Origin: Kosakonia sacchari SP1
Lineage (GTDB): Bacteria; Pseudomonadota; Gammaproteobacteria; Enterobacterales; Enterobacteriaceae
Direction: 5' to 3'
DNA length: 64,000 nt
Assembly (NCBI RefSeq): GCF_000300455.3
Contig: NZ_CP007215.2
Span: forward strand, 3,968,001-4,032,000
Shown here: positions 49,560-60,517 of the stretch, piece by piece
How positions within the stretch are numbered: the stretch's first letter is position 1
Layout: the number at the start of each line of letters is the position of its first letter
The notes under the pieces: generated by a model
Databases searched by the model: none
What the model was told of the DNA's origin: nothing
Seen by the model: the letters and a program-made list of their open reading frames with translations, nothing else
Translations under genes and position numbers: made by a program

Positions 49560-50930
49560 ATGGAAGGTCAACAGCACGGCGATCAGCTAAAGCGCGGCCT
49601 TAAGAACCGCCACATTCAGCTTATCGCGCTGGGTGGCGCTATTGGGACTGGCCTGTTTCTGGGCAGCGCATCCGTCATTCAATCTGCCGGTCCGGGGATA
49701 ATTCTGGGTTATGCCATTGCCGGTTTTATCGCGTTTCTCATCATGCGCCAGCTTGGCGAAATGGTGGTTGAAGAGCCGGTAGCAGGCTCATTCAGCCACT
49801 TCGCTTACAAATATTGGGGCAACTTTGCAGGCTTTGCTTCCGGCTGGAATTACTGGGTGCTGTACGTGCTGGTGGCGATGGCGGAGCTTACCGCCGTCGG
49901 GAAATATGTGCAGTTCTGGTGGCCAGAAATTCCAACATGGGTTTCGGCCGCCGTGTTCTTTGTCATTATCAACGCCATCAACCTGACCAACGTGAAAGTG
50001 TTTGGTGAGATGGAATTCTGGTTCGCCATTATTAAGGTTTTCGCAGTTGTCGCGATGATCGTATTTGGCGGCTGGTTGCTGTTTAGCGGTAGTGCGGGTC
50101 CGCAGGCCACCGTGCGTAACCTGTGGGATCAGGGCGGCTTCCTGCCGCACGGCATTGGTGGGCTGGTGATGATGATGGCGATCATCATGTTCTCCTTCGG
50201 TGGTCTGGAGCTGGTGGGGATCACCGCCGCAGAAGCCGATAACCCGGAACAAAGCATTCCGAAAGCCACCAACCAGGTTATCTACCGTATTCTGATCTTC
50301 TATGTGGGTTCGCTGGCCGTGCTGCTCTCCCTGCTGCCGTGGACGCGCGTTACTGCTGATACCAGCCCGTTTGTGCTGATCTTCCATGAACTGGGCGACT
50401 CGTTTGTGGCCAATGCGTTGAACATTGTGGTGCTGACTGCCGCGCTGTCGGTTTATAACAGCTGCGTGTACTGCAACAGCCGTATGCTGTTCGGTCTGGC
50501 GAAACAGGGCAACGCGCCGAAAATGCTGCAACAAGTGGATAAACGCGGCGTGCCGGTGAACACCATCATCACCTCTGCGCTGTTTACCGCGCTGTGCGTG
50601 CTGATCAACTACTTAGCCCCGGAATCCGCGTTTGGTCTGCTGATGGCGCTGGTGGTTTCCGCGCTGGTGATCAACTGGGCGATGATTAGCCTGGCGCACA
50701 TGCGTTTTCGCCGCGCCAAGCAGCAGCAAGGGGTTACGCCGCGCTTCCCGGCGCTGTTCTACCCGCTGGGGAACTGGATCTGCCTGATCTTTATGGCAGC
50801 GGTACTGGTGATCATGCTGATGACAGACGGCATGGCGATCTCCGTCTACCTGATCCCGGTGTGGATTGCCATCCTCGGCGTCGGCTACCTGCTGAAGCAG
50901 AAAAACGCCAATGCCGTGAAAGCGAATTAA
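49560..50930 (+). CDS. aroP: AroP, aromatic amino acid permease
   Basis: AroP is a proton-coupled importer of Phe, Tyr and Trp with 12 membrane segments (APC superfamily). The 456 residues match E. coli AroP: LKRGLKNRHIQLIALGGAIGTGLFLG at the start, GEMVVEEPVAGSF and VYNSCVYCNSRMLFGLA. The related PheP differs in these regions, and the position next to pdhR confirms AroP. A CCCTCTCCC hairpin follows the gene. Confidence 0.94.
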   Translation: MEGQQHGDQLKRGLKNRHIQLIALGGAIGTGLFLGSASVIQSAGPGIILGYAIAGFIAFLIMRQLGEMVVEEPVAGSFSHFAYKYWGNFAGFASGWNYWVLYVLVAMAELTAVGKYVQFWWPEIPTWVSAAVFFVIINAINLTNVKVFGEMEFWFAIIKVFAVVAMIVFGGWLLFSGSAGPQATVRNLWDQGGFLPHGIGGLVMMMAIIMFSFGGLELVGITAAEADNPEQSIPKATNQVIYRILIFYVGSLAVLLSLLPWTRVTADTSPFVLIFHELGDSFVANALNIVVLTAALSVYNSCVYCNSRMLFGLAKQGNAPKMLQQVDKRGVPVNTIITSALFTALCVLINYLAPESAFGLLMALVVSALVINWAMISLAHMRFRRAKQQQGVTPRFPALFYPLGNWICLIFMAAVLVIMLMTDGMAISVYLIPVWIAILGVGYLLKQKNANAVKAN

Positions 50931-50945
50931 TCCTTATTCGTTCTG

Positions 50946-50967
50946 CCCTCTCCCGACCGGGAGAGGG
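50946..50967 (+). terminator. Hairpin after aroP
   Basis: CCCTCTCCC and GGGAGAGGG form a 9-bp stem with loop GACC, followed by TTGTTATC. It may be the aroP terminator or a copy of the dispersed CCCTCTCCC-type hairpin repeat seen in many enterobacterial spacers. Confidence 0.65.
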
Positions 50968-51102
50968 TTGTTATCACTGTGTTACCTTCCTCACACTTTC
51001 CTTTCCATAGCCATTTTGTCCATCTCTGCGGCCTGATCCTGCTACGCAAACAAAAACTTACAGACAAATACTTCATGCCATATCTCAAAGGGAGAACCGG
51101 CA

Positions 51103-52506
51103 ATGGACAACAAACTGTCTGTTAAAGAAAAGATTGGCTATGGCATGGGCGACGCCGGATGCAACATCATCTTTGGCGCTATCATGCTGTTTGTTAACTA
51201 TTTCTATACTGATATCTTCGGCCTCGCACCTGCGCTGGTTGGGGTATTACTGCTGTCGATTCGCGTGATTGATGCGGTGACTGACCCGCTAATGGGAGCG
51301 CTTGCTGATCGGACACAAAGTAAATATGGCCGTTTTCGCCCGTGGCTGTTGTGGATAGCCGTACCTTACGCCGTTTTCAGCGTGCTGATGTTCACCACGC
51401 CGGAGTGGACTTATAACAGCAAAGTTATCTATGCCTTTGTCACCTATTTCCTGTTGTCGCTGACGTATACCGCGATCAATATCCCCTACTGCTCGCTGGG
51501 CGGTGTGATCACCAACGACCCGAAAGAGCGCGTTGCCTGCCAGTCGTATCGCTTTGTGATGGTCGGCATTGCAACCCTGCTGTTGTCGCTCACGCTGCTG
51601 CCGATGGCCGAGTGGTTCGGCGGTGCGGATAAAGCCAAAGGCTACCAGATGGCAATGACGGTGCTGGCGTTTATCGGTATGTGCATGTTCCTGTTCTGTT
51701 TTGCCACCGTGCGCGAACGTATCCGCCCGGCGGTGCCAACCAATGACGATCTGAAAAAAGATTTCAAAGATGTGTGGAAAAACGATCAGTGGGTGCGCAT
51801 CTTGTTGCTGACGCTCTGCAACGTTTGCCCTGGTTTTATCCGCATGGCGGCCACCATGTATTATGTCACCTGGGTGATGGGGGAAAGCACCCATTTCGCG
51901 ACGATGTTTATTAGCCTTGGTGTGGTCGGCATGATGCTCGGCAGTATGCTGGCAAAAGTGCTGACCGACCGCTGGTGCAAACTGAAAGTCTTCTTCTGGA
52001 CCAATATCGTGCTGGCGTTTTTCTCCTGCGCCTTTTACTTCTTTGACCCGCACGCCACGGTGCTGATTGTGGTGCTCTACTTCCTGCTCAACATTCTGCA
52101 TCAGATCCCTTCCCCGCTGCACTGGTCGCTGATGGCGGATGTCGATGATTACGGCGAGTGGAAAACCGGTAAACGCATTACCGGTATGAGCTTCTCCGGC
52201 AACCTGTTCTTCCTGAAAGTGGGCCTGGCAGTTGCCGGGGCGATGGTCGGTTTCCTGCTCTCCTGGTACGGCTATGACGCCGGAGCCAAACAGCAAAGCG
52301 CCAGCGCCATTAACGGCATTATGCTGCTGTTTACCATTATTCCGGGCGTGGGCTACCTGATCACCGCAGGCGTGGTGCGCCTGCTGAAAGTCGACCGTGA
52401 ATTGATGAAACAGATCCAGGCGGATCTGGAAAAACGCCGCGTCAACTACCATGAACTGACGGAAAATCAGCCTTTACCGGCGGGCGATAACGTAAGGAAT
52501 GCATAA
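51103..52506 (+). CDS. GPH-family glycoside symporter (MelB/XynT type)
   Basis: The 467-residue protein has about 12 membrane segments and the glycoside-pentoside-hexuronide symporter signature (DAVTDPLMGALADRT followed by KYGRFRPW). It resembles E. coli YagG/YicJ, which sit next to xylosidase genes. Coupled cation and substrate are unknown. The linked GH43 enzyme, whose ATG overlaps this stop (TAATG), suggests arabino- or xylo-oligosaccharides. ATG 51103 has a good AAAGGGAGAA site. The pair is an addition to the E. coli gene order between aroP and ampE; no regulator is attached. Confidence 0.88.
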   Translation: MDNKLSVKEKIGYGMGDAGCNIIFGAIMLFVNYFYTDIFGLAPALVGVLLLSIRVIDAVTDPLMGALADRTQSKYGRFRPWLLWIAVPYAVFSVLMFTTPEWTYNSKVIYAFVTYFLLSLTYTAINIPYCSLGGVITNDPKERVACQSYRFVMVGIATLLLSLTLLPMAEWFGGADKAKGYQMAMTVLAFIGMCMFLFCFATVRERIRPAVPTNDDLKKDFKDVWKNDQWVRILLLTLCNVCPGFIRMAATMYYVTWVMGESTHFATMFISLGVVGMMLGSMLAKVLTDRWCKLKVFFWTNIVLAFFSCAFYFFDPHATVLIVVLYFLLNILHQIPSPLHWSLMADVDDYGEWKTGKRITGMSFSGNLFFLKVGLAVAGAMVGFLLSWYGYDAGAKQQSASAINGIMLLFTIIPGVGYLITAGVVRLLKVDRELMKQIQADLEKRRVNYHELTENQPLPAGDNVRNA

Positions 52507-53462
52507 TGAATACCTGGCCGAACCCGTTTATTGAACAGCGTGCCGATCCGTTTATCCTGCACCATCAAGGCGAGTACTACTTTGTAGCCTCGGTGCCGGA
52601 ATATGACCGACTGGAGATCCGCCGTGCCGCCACGCTGGAAGGTCTGCGTCACGCGCAGGCAAGCGTAGTCTGGCGTAAACCGCAAAGCGGGCCGATGAGC
52701 GAGCTTATCTGGGCGCCGGAACTGCATCACATTGATGGTAAATGGTATTTATATTTTGCCGCGACATGGACTAAGGCGCTGGATGCGCTGAATATGTTCC
52801 AGCATCGCATGTTTGTGCTGGAGTGTGCCGATGCCGATGCCGATCCGCTCAGCGGTCGCTGGGTCGAAAAAGGCCAGGTAAAAACGCCTTTCGATACCTT
52901 TGCGCTCGATGCAACCACCTTTGAGCATCAGGGGAAACGCTGGTATTTATGGGCGCAAAAAGCGCCGGATATTGCCGGTAACTCTAATCTTTACCTGGCG
53001 GAAATGGAAAATCCGTGGACGCTGAAAGGCGAACCGGTCATGTTAAGCAAACCAGAGTTTGACTGGGAGTGTCGTGGTTTTCTGGTCAATGAAGGCCCGG
53101 CGGTATTGTTTCACGGCGATAAACTTTTTGTGAGTTATTCCGCCAGCGCCACCGACGAAAACTACTGTATGGGCTTGTTGTGGATTGATATCAACGCCAA
53201 TCCGCAGGATCCCAAAAACTGGTATAAATCGCCGCAGCCGGTGTTTAAAACCAGTTATGAAAACCGCCAGTACGGCCCGGGGCACAACAGCTTTACGCAA
53301 ACGCCGGAAGGGGAAGATGTGCTGGTCTACCACGCACGTAACTACACCGAAATTGAAGGCGATCCGCTTTACGATCCCAATCGCCATACCCGCCTGAAAA
53401 CCATCCGCTGGCAAGAAAACGGGATGCCCGATTTCGGCATCCCGGCAGCGGATAATCAGTGA
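52506..53462 (+). CDS. Glycoside hydrolase family 43 protein (arabinan/xylan oligosaccharide type)
   Basis: The 318-residue single-domain protein is a five-bladed propeller GH43 enzyme. It has the catalytic base Asp14 (RADPFILHH), the pKa-modulating Asp135 (FALDATTF) and the acid Glu196 (LVNEGPAVL), all expected motifs. There is no signal peptide, so it acts in the cytoplasm on oligosaccharides brought in by the coupled symporter. An alpha-L-arabinofuranosidase or exo-arabinanase activity is likely, but beta-xylosidase cannot be excluded. It ends 15 bases from the converging ampE with no terminator visible. Confidence 0.88.
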   Translation: MNTWPNPFIEQRADPFILHHQGEYYFVASVPEYDRLEIRRAATLEGLRHAQASVVWRKPQSGPMSELIWAPELHHIDGKWYLYFAATWTKALDALNMFQHRMFVLECADADADPLSGRWVEKGQVKTPFDTFALDATTFEHQGKRWYLWAQKAPDIAGNSNLYLAEMENPWTLKGEPVMLSKPEFDWECRGFLVNEGPAVLFHGDKLFVSYSASATDENYCMGLLWIDINANPQDPKNWYKSPQPVFKTSYENRQYGPGHNSFTQTPEGEDVLVYHARNYTEIEGDPLYDPNRHTRLKTIRWQENGMPDFGIPAADNQ

Positions 53463-53477
53463 TACTGCGGCACGCGG

Positions 53478-54332
53478 TTAAATCAGCGTGCCGTAAATCG
53501 TTAACAACGCCACCACGACCACCAGCACCAGCGACGTTTTCTTCGCCATTGAGACAGCGGCTTTCGGCGTTTCGACTTTATCGGTGTGCGGCTCGCGCGC
53601 CAGCGAGAACTGCGCAAGACGCGTCAGCACCTGGTACTGCGAAGTATGACGATCACCCAACGAGGCAAACCAGGCCGGGAGCGCTTTTTCTCCGTGCCCG
53701 ACCAGTGCATAAACCACGCCCGCGAGGCGTACCGGTACCCAATCCAGCAGATGCAAAATCGCATCAATGCCCGACTGCTGACGTTCGTTTGGCGTTTTGT
53801 AACGCGCCAGCCAGTATTGCCACGCACGCAGTGAGGCATACCCCACCAGCAATACGGGCCCCCACGACGCACCAACGATAAACCAAAACATTGGCGCGAG
53901 ATAAAAACGGAAGTTGATCCACACCAGCGCGTTTTGCAACTCGCGCAGAAACTCGCGCTCGTCGCAGCCTGGCGGTACACCGTGGATCAGCGTCAACTCA
54001 TTCGCCATTGCCGTGTGAGCATGGGCGTCATTGCGCGCTGCCGCTTTCAGATAGGCGTGATAATGGAGCCGCACTTTACCCGCGCCGATACACAACACGC
54101 CGAACAAAATCCATACCACCAGCAGCGGAACATTGAAAAACAGCCCATACAAGGCACGCAAAATCAGGAAGGTAACCAGCATCGCCAGCGCGGTCATCAG
54201 CAACGTTCTGAACATGGAGTAGTGTTTTACCCGCCGGAACAGCACTTCCATCCGATGATCCAGTTGCCAGTGCTCGCCCAGTTTAAACAGCCGTTCTGCT
54301 ACTAACACCAGCAACAGAGTGAATAACGTCAT
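53478..54332 (-). CDS. ampE: AmpE, inner membrane regulator of the AmpD-AmpC system
   Basis: The 284 residues match E. coli AmpE in length. It has several membrane segments ([16 protein letters not shown] at the start, hydrophobic [15 protein letters not shown] at the end) and the charged EHWQLDHR segment. AmpE is a CobD/CbiB-like membrane protein. It is described as a signalling component with AmpD in beta-lactamase induction, but its action is unclear. The ATG overlaps the ampD stop (ATGA). Confidence 0.93.
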   Translation of the reverse strand: MTLFTLLLVLVAERLFKLGEHWQLDHRMEVLFRRVKHYSMFRTLLMTALAMLVTFLILRALYGLFFNVPLLVVWILFGVLCIGAGKVRLHYHAYLKAAARNDAHAHTAMANELTLIHGVPPGCDEREFLRELQNALVWINFRFYLAPMFWFIVGASWGPVLLVGYASLRAWQYWLARYKTPNERQQSGIDAILHLLDWVPVRLAGVVYALVGHGEKALPAWFASLGDRHTSQYQVLTRLAQFSLAREPHTDKVETPKAAVSMAKKTSLVLVVVVALLTIYGTLI

Positions 54333-54892
54333 GGCATCTCCTTTTCTGACATACCGGCAACCAACGCACGGAACCTTGCCCAATCAAAAGCCGGCCCGGG
54401 ATCGGTCTTGCGTTCGGGGGCGATATCGCTATGCCCGGTCATATTGTCGGCAATCGACGGGTAAAGCTCAATCACCGTTCGAGTCACTGCCGCCAGTTGG
54501 CGGTATTGCACATCGGTATAAGGCAGATGATCGGTGCCTTCGAGCTCGATACCAATGGAAAAATCGTTACAGCGTTCCCGTCCATGATACGAAGAGACGC
54601 CCGCATGCCAGGCGCGTTTATCGAAAGGCACATACTGCACAATTTCACCGTCGCGGCGAATCAGGCAGTGCGCGGAAACACGCAGATGAACAATCTCTTC
54701 GAAGAAGGGATCGGCACTGGCATCCAGCGTGCCGGTGAACAGCGCGTCTATCCACGGGCCGCCAAATTTACCGGGGGGCAAGCTAATATTATGTACCACC
54801 AGTAATGAAGGCTGTTCATCGTCCGGGCGGCAATCAAAATGGGGAGACGGCACATGCCGCGCCTCAACCAGCCAGCCCTTGCGTAACTGCAT
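54329..54892 (-). CDS. ampD: AmpD, 1,6-anhydro-N-acetylmuramyl-L-alanine amidase
   Basis: AmpD cleaves anhydro-muropeptides in the cytoplasm for recycling and so keeps AmpR-controlled beta-lactamase low. The 187 residues belong to the amidase_2 family. His34 ([11 protein letters not shown]), the histidine in [12 protein letters not shown] and the aspartate in [10 protein letters not shown] are the zinc ligands. ATG 54892 lies six bases after AAGGAG. The frame is open 19 codons upstream, but that part is unlike the family. Confidence 0.96.
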   Translation of the reverse strand: MQLRKGWLVEARHVPSPHFDCRPDDEQPSLLVVHNISLPPGKFGGPWIDALFTGTLDASADPFFEEIVHLRVSAHCLIRRDGEIVQYVPFDKRAWHAGVSSYHGRERCNDFSIGIELEGTDHLPYTDVQYRQLAAVTRTVIELYPSIADNMTGHSDIAPERKTDPGPAFDWARFRALVAGMSEKEMP

Positions 54893-54988
54893 AAGGAACT
54901 CCTTATAGAGGATGGTGCTGAAACACGCTTCAGAGTAGCATGTTTGCACTGTGTCCCGTAATGGCGTTGCCAGCAGGACATCACCTAA

Positions 54989-55915
<927 letters not shown>

Positions 55916-55928
55916 TCCTCGCTCTTGA

Positions 55929-55952
55929 ACGGGCCACTGGCCCGTTTTTTTT
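55929..55952 (+). terminator. nadC terminator
   Basis: ACGGGCC and GGCCCGT (7 bp, loop ACT) followed by eight T residues, 13 bases after the stop. Confidence 0.9.
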
Positions 55953-56091
55953 GCGCGTTAGCTCGCACCTTTTTTGCGGTGAACTGCAATTCCATCAATA
56001 ACGCTGGAAGCCTCTTTCCCACCTCTCTTTTTACACCTCGCCAGCCGGCCCAGGGGCTGACAGAGTAGCGGCTCAAAACAAGGAGCCGTTT

Positions 56092-56526
56092 ATGAACAGA
56101 CAGCAAGGATTCACTTTAATTGAGTTAATGGTGGTTATCGGCATCATTGCCATTTTGAGCGCTATCGGTATTCCCGCCTATCAAAACTACCTGCGTAAAG
56201 CCGCACTCACCGACATGCTGCAAGCCTATGTTCCCTATCGCACCGCAATCGAGTTATGTGCGCTTGAGCGCGGTGGCTTAGAGACCTGCGATGCCAGCAG
56301 TAATGGCATACCTGCGCCGACAACCACGCGATATGTTTCTGCCATGAGCGTTGCAAAAGGCATCGTCACGCTGACCGGGCAAGAGAGTCTGAACGGACTG
56401 AGTGTGGTCATGACGCCACAGTGGAACAGTGCCGAGGGTATGCAGGGTTGGACGCGCACTTGCAATACGCAAGCGGATAGCGCACTGCAGCAGGCTTGCG
56501 AAGATGTTTTCCGTACCGGACGCTAA
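56092..56526 (+). CDS. ppdD: PpdD, type IV major prepilin
   Basis: The 144-residue type IVa prepilin has a six-residue leader (MNRQQG) before the PilD-type cleavage site Gly6/Phe7, then FTLIELMVVIGIIAILSAI with Glu at position 5 of the mature form. Two cysteine pairs are possible (ELCALERGGLETC, and TCN with QQAC). Heads the ppdD-hofB-hofC locus; the ribosome-binding site is AAGGAG. Confidence 0.95.
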   Translation: MNRQQGFTLIELMVVIGIIAILSAIGIPAYQNYLRKAALTDMLQAYVPYRTAIELCALERGGLETCDASSNGIPAPTTTRYVSAMSVAKGIVTLTGQESLNGLSVVMTPQWNSAEGMQGWTRTCNTQADSALQQACEDVFRTGR

Positions 56527-56535
56527 GGAGCAGCA

Positions 56536-57930
56536 ATGAAAGAGGACAAACTTATCGCGCTCTGCCAGCGCCACAATGCAGTAGTGCTCAATAATGAAAT
56601 CGATGTGCTCACTATTGCCGTCGTGGATAGCCCCAGCACAGAGTTGATGGAATCCCTGCAATTCGCGGTGCAAAAACGCATCGATATCCGCTGCTGGACA
56701 GCAGAACAGATGGATAAACACCAACAGATAACCGCGCAGGCTCCAGCGCCAGCAATACAAGAACCCAAAGAGGAGAGCGGCTCTGCGGTTGAAATTTTAA
56801 ACCACACGCTGCAACAGGCACTGATGCTGCGTGCCTCCGACATTCATTTCGAACCCGGCGAAACCCAGTATGTTATTCGCCTGCGTGTCGACGGGGTGCT
56901 GCATGCTTTGTCACCGCTCCCCGGCTCACTTGCCAGCACCCTGACAGCAAGGCTAAAAGTACTCGGTAATCTTGATATTGCCGAACGACGCCTTCCTCAG
57001 GATGGACAGTTCAATGTCGAGTTGTCTGGACAGTCCGTTTCGTTTCGTATCGCAACCCTGCCCTGCCGCCACGGCGAAAAAGTCGTCTTGCGCCTTTTGC
57101 ACCAGGTTAACCAAGCACTGGAGATCGCCGCCCTTGGTATGACAGAAGCGCAAATGGCGCTCTTTAATAACGCGCTGGCGCAACCGCAAGGGCTGTTGCT
57201 GGTCACTGGGCCTACTGGCAGTGGTAAAACAGTGACGCTATACAGCGCACTTCAGGCGCGTAACAAGCAGGAAGTTAACATTTGTAGCGTTGAAGATCCG
57301 GTCGAGATCCCACTGGACGGTTTGAATCAGACGCAGATAAACCCACGTGCCGGGTTGACCTTTCAAAGCGTGCTGCGCGCCTTACTGCGCCAGGATCCCG
57401 ATATCATCATGGTCGGCGAAATCCGCGATGGCGAAACGGCGGAAATTGCCATTAAAGCCGCACAAACCGGTCACCTGGTGCTGTCGACATTGCACACTAA
57501 CTCCACCAGCGAAACGCTGGTGCGCATTCAGCAAATGGGGGTTGCGCGATGGATGATCTCCTCCGCCCTATCATTGGTTGTCGCGCAGCGGCTGGTGAGA
57601 AAGCTTTGCCCGCATTGCCGCAAACTGGGGGTAGAAAACCATCATTTGCCCGGCAATCTGTGGCCGCGTTCGCTGCCTCGCTGGCGCGCCGAAGGTTGTG
57701 AACAGTGCTACCACGGTTTCTATGGACGCGTCGCGTTATTCGAAGTGCTCGCCATCACCCCGGACGTTCGCCAGGCCATCGCCAGCGATCTCAGCGCGGA
57801 TGAGATCGAACAGCGAGCACGCGCAGGTGGGATGACCACGCTTTTTCAGCATGGCTGCCTCGTCGTTGAGCAAGGGCTGACCACGTTCGAGGAACTGGTT
57901 CGGATATTGGGTTTCGCTGATGGCCAGTAA
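56536..57930 (+). CDS. hofB: HofB (GspE/PilB-family), type IV pilus assembly ATPase
   Basis: This cytoplasmic hexameric ATPase powers pilin extension. The 464 residues have an N-terminal domain, then Walker A GPTGSGKT, the Asp box (ICSVEDPVEI), Walker B (IIMVGEIRDGETAE), the His box (VLSTLHTNS) and a zinc-binding C-terminal motif (CPHC with CEQC). It is nine bases after ppdD and overlaps hofC by 11 bases. Confidence 0.95.
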   Translation: MKEDKLIALCQRHNAVVLNNEIDVLTIAVVDSPSTELMESLQFAVQKRIDIRCWTAEQMDKHQQITAQAPAPAIQEPKEESGSAVEILNHTLQQALMLRASDIHFEPGETQYVIRLRVDGVLHALSPLPGSLASTLTARLKVLGNLDIAERRLPQDGQFNVELSGQSVSFRIATLPCRHGEKVVLRLLHQVNQALEIAALGMTEAQMALFNNALAQPQGLLLVTGPTGSGKTVTLYSALQARNKQEVNICSVEDPVEIPLDGLNQTQINPRAGLTFQSVLRALLRQDPDIIMVGEIRDGETAEIAIKAAQTGHLVLSTLHTNSTSETLVRIQQMGVARWMISSALSLVVAQRLVRKLCPHCRKLGVENHHLPGNLWPRSLPRWRAEGCEQCYHGFYGRVALFEVLAITPDVRQAIASDLSADEIEQRARAGGMTTLFQHGCLVVEQGLTTFEELVRILGFADGQ

Positions 57931-59122
57931 ACAACTCTGGCAATGGTCCGGGCTTGAGAAAAGCGGCGAACTGCAAAGTGGGTTGTTCTGGAGCGAAAAC
58001 CGCACCAGCATACTGTTGCTGTTATACCAACAGCAAATCCATCCGCTTGCTATAAAGCGCTGCGTTATACGGCGTGCACTGTGGAAGCCGGAACACAGCA
58101 GCCAGTTACTTCATCAACTGGCAACCTTACTGCGGGCAGGATTAACGTTGCCGGAAGGGTTACAACTTCTGGCAGAACAGCACCCTGCAAAGCAATGGCG
58201 CGCATTGTTACACCACCTGGCACAAGCGCTGGAACAGGGGGAAACCTTCTCCGCTGCACTGCGCCAGTGGCCAGAGGTATTTCCACCGCTCTGGCTGGCG
58301 ATGATTCGCACCGGAGAATTAACCGGCAAGCTGGATGAGTGCTGCTTTAAACTCGCCAGCCAGCAAAAAGCGCAGCGAGAGTTAACGCTTAAGGTGAAAA
58401 AAGCGCTGCGCTATCCGTTAATCATCCTTTCACTGACTGCCGCCGTGGTACTGGCCATGATCTATCTGGTACTGCCGGAATTTACCGCCATTTACCGCAC
58501 ATTCAATACTCCGCTGCCGATGCTGACGCGAGGCGTCATTGCGGGTGCTGCGATCATGCAGCAAGCGGCTCTGCCCTTAATGGTTTGCGCGTTATTAACA
58601 AGCGGTGCTTTACGGATGCTGCGCAACCATGCAGGCTGGCAACGCCATCGACAGCGGTTACTTCTGGCATGCCCAATCATTGGCCCGCTGATTCGTGGAC
58701 AGCGCCTGAGCCAGATATTTACCGTCCTGGCGCTAACGCAGCGTGCGGGGATCGCGTTTTTGCAAGGGCTGGAGAGCGTACGGGAAACCGTCTCCTGCCC
58801 TTACTGGCAGGCGGTGCTGCAACGCGCGCATCAGGAAATTACCCAGGGTGCGGCGATTTCGGTGGCGTTACAACAGAGCGGTGAATTCCCGCCGTTGTGT
58901 ATTCAACTCGTTCGCACAGGGGAAGTTTCTGGCGCGCTGGATAGTATGCTGGAGAATCTGGCGCAACATCATAGCGAGCAAACCCAGCGTCAGGCTGATG
59001 GTCTGGCAGCAGTACTGGAACCGCTATTACTGGTGGTGACAGGGCTGATTATCGGGGTATTAGTTGTGGCAATGTATTTGCCCATCTTTCATCTGGGAGA
59101 TGCGATGAGTGGTGGCGGATAA
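57920..59122 (+). CDS. hofC: HofC (GspF/PilC-family), type IV pilus inner membrane platform
   Basis: The 400-residue polytopic protein has two GspF/PilC domains: FPPLWLAMIRTGELTGKLDE in the first and FPPLCIQLVRTGEVSGALDS in the second, with three main membrane segments. It anchors the pilus assembly machine in the inner membrane. Its start lies inside the end of hofB, so translation is coupled. Confidence 0.95.
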   Translation: MASKQLWQWSGLEKSGELQSGLFWSENRTSILLLLYQQQIHPLAIKRCVIRRALWKPEHSSQLLHQLATLLRAGLTLPEGLQLLAEQHPAKQWRALLHHLAQALEQGETFSAALRQWPEVFPPLWLAMIRTGELTGKLDECCFKLASQQKAQRELTLKVKKALRYPLIILSLTAAVVLAMIYLVLPEFTAIYRTFNTPLPMLTRGVIAGAAIMQQAALPLMVCALLTSGALRMLRNHAGWQRHRQRLLLACPIIGPLIRGQRLSQIFTVLALTQRAGIAFLQGLESVRETVSCPYWQAVLQRAHQEITQGAAISVALQQSGEFPPLCIQLVRTGEVSGALDSMLENLAQHHSEQTQRQADGLAAVLEPLLLVVTGLIIGVLVVAMYLPIFHLGDAMSGGG

Positions 59123-59123
59123 T

Positions 59124-59147
59124 GCAGGCGCAACGTTGTGCGCCTGC
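59124..59147. terminator. Hairpin between hofC and guaC
   Basis: GCAGGCGCA and TGCGCCTGC (9 bp) surround ACGTTG between the two converging genes. There is no T-run on either strand. Confidence 0.5.
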
Positions 59148-59154
59148 AAAACTA

Positions 59155-60198
59155 TCAGAGGCTATTGAAAACGCGGTTTTCCTGCTCCTGAACGCGGATA
59201 AAGGTGGTGCGTTTGGTCAACTCCTTCAGGCGGGAAGCGCCAACATAAGTACAAGCAGAACGCAAACCGCCGAGGATATCGCGAGCAGTATTTTCCACCG
59301 GGCCACGCAGCGTCAGCTTCACGGTTTTGCCTTCCGCCGCACGGTAACCTGCAACACCACCAACGTGGCGATTCATGGCAGATTCGGAGCTCATGCCATA
59401 GAAAAGCATGAATTTCTCACCGTTTTCTTCAACGATGGTGCCACCGCTCTCTTCATGGCCCGCCAGCATACCGCCGAGCATGACGAAATCCGCGCCGCCG
59501 CCGAAAGCTTTCGCCACATCGCCAGGCACGGTACAGCCGCCATCACTGACAATCTGGCCGCCGAGGCCGTGAGCCGCATCGGCACACTCGATCACCGCAG
59601 ACAACTGAGGGTAACCAACGCCAGTTTTCACACGTGTGGTACATACGGAACCCGGGCCGATACCTACTTTCACGATGTCGGCACCGGAAAGAATGAGTTC
59701 CTCACACATTTCACCTGTTACGACGTTACCGGCACAGATGGTTTTATTCGGCCAGGCTTCACGCGCTTTCGCAACGAATTGCACAAAATGTTCTGAGTAG
59801 CCGTTCGCCACATCGATGCAGACAAAATTCAGATCTGCATGTAACGCGAGGATCTGTTTGGTTTTTTCGAAATCAGCATCGGATGTACCAGTAGAAACCA
59901 TCACATGACGCAGCACATCTGCAGATTCACGCTGAACAAAGGCTTTCCAGTCTTCAACAAAGTAGTGTTTGTGTACAGCGGTAAGAATATCGAAGGACGC
60001 CAACGCTTTCGCCATCGCAAACGTGCCAACGGTATCCATATTGGCAGCGATAACGGGTACGCCGGACCAGTTCATCCCGGAATGTTTAAATGTGAATTTG
60101 CGCTCCAGTTCAACATCGGAACGGCTTTTGAGGGTAGAACGTTTAGGGCGGATAAGAACGTCTTTAAAACCTAACTTCAGATCTTCTTCAATACGCAT
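59155..60198 (-). CDS. guaC: GuaC, GMP reductase
   Basis: GuaC reductively deaminates GMP to IMP with NADPH. The 347 residues equal E. coli, with catalytic Cys186 in [11 protein letters not shown] and the phosphate-binding [11 protein letters not shown] and [10 protein letters not shown] of the IMPDH/GMPR barrel; no CBS domains. Divergent from coaE. Confidence 0.97.
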   Translation of the reverse strand: MRIEEDLKLGFKDVLIRPKRSTLKSRSDVELERKFTFKHSGMNWSGVPVIAANMDTVGTFAMAKALASFDILTAVHKHYFVEDWKAFVQRESADVLRHVMVSTGTSDADFEKTKQILALHADLNFVCIDVANGYSEHFVQFVAKAREAWPNKTICAGNVVTGEMCEELILSGADIVKVGIGPGSVCTTRVKTGVGYPQLSAVIECADAAHGLGGQIVSDGGCTVPGDVAKAFGGGADFVMLGGMLAGHEESGGTIVEENGEKFMLFYGMSSESAMNRHVGGVAGYRAAEGKTVKLTLRGPVENTARDILGGLRSACTYVGASRLKELTKRTTFIRVQEQENRVFNSL

Positions 60199-60517
60199 GT
60201 GTGCAGATTCCTGGGGTTAATGGCGACATAACAAACTCACAACTCCAGTGACGCTATCATACGCGCTAATAAGGGCCGCGCAAGACTGCGAAATTCTCTT
60301 TTTTTACGCTACAATCCTATAAATTTACCTGGTGAACAGGCAAGTTTGGGTTAATTGATTTCATTATCGCTTGCTTTAATCACAACCAACTGAATAATTT
60401 AATAATTATATTAGCACTTTTGCGTTTTTCCCTTATTAGAGACGGCAAAATGCCGTTACGAAAGCAGGGAAAAAAGCGCATAGTGATCAATGGCAGGCTA
60501 TTTTAGGACTCAGCGTT
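60199..60517. other. guaC-coaE divergent intergenic region
   Basis: This 319-base spacer is AT-rich with no open frame of note. A plus-strand TACAAT near 60310, in the context of a TTTTTTTACGC tract, is a plausible -10 element for coaE. Nothing resembling a riboswitch or repeat was seen. Confidence 0.5.

Noticed and set aside
51289-52452. 387-codon open frame on the minus strand
   Set aside because: Antisense to the GPH symporter; His/Gln/Arg-rich product without any family features.
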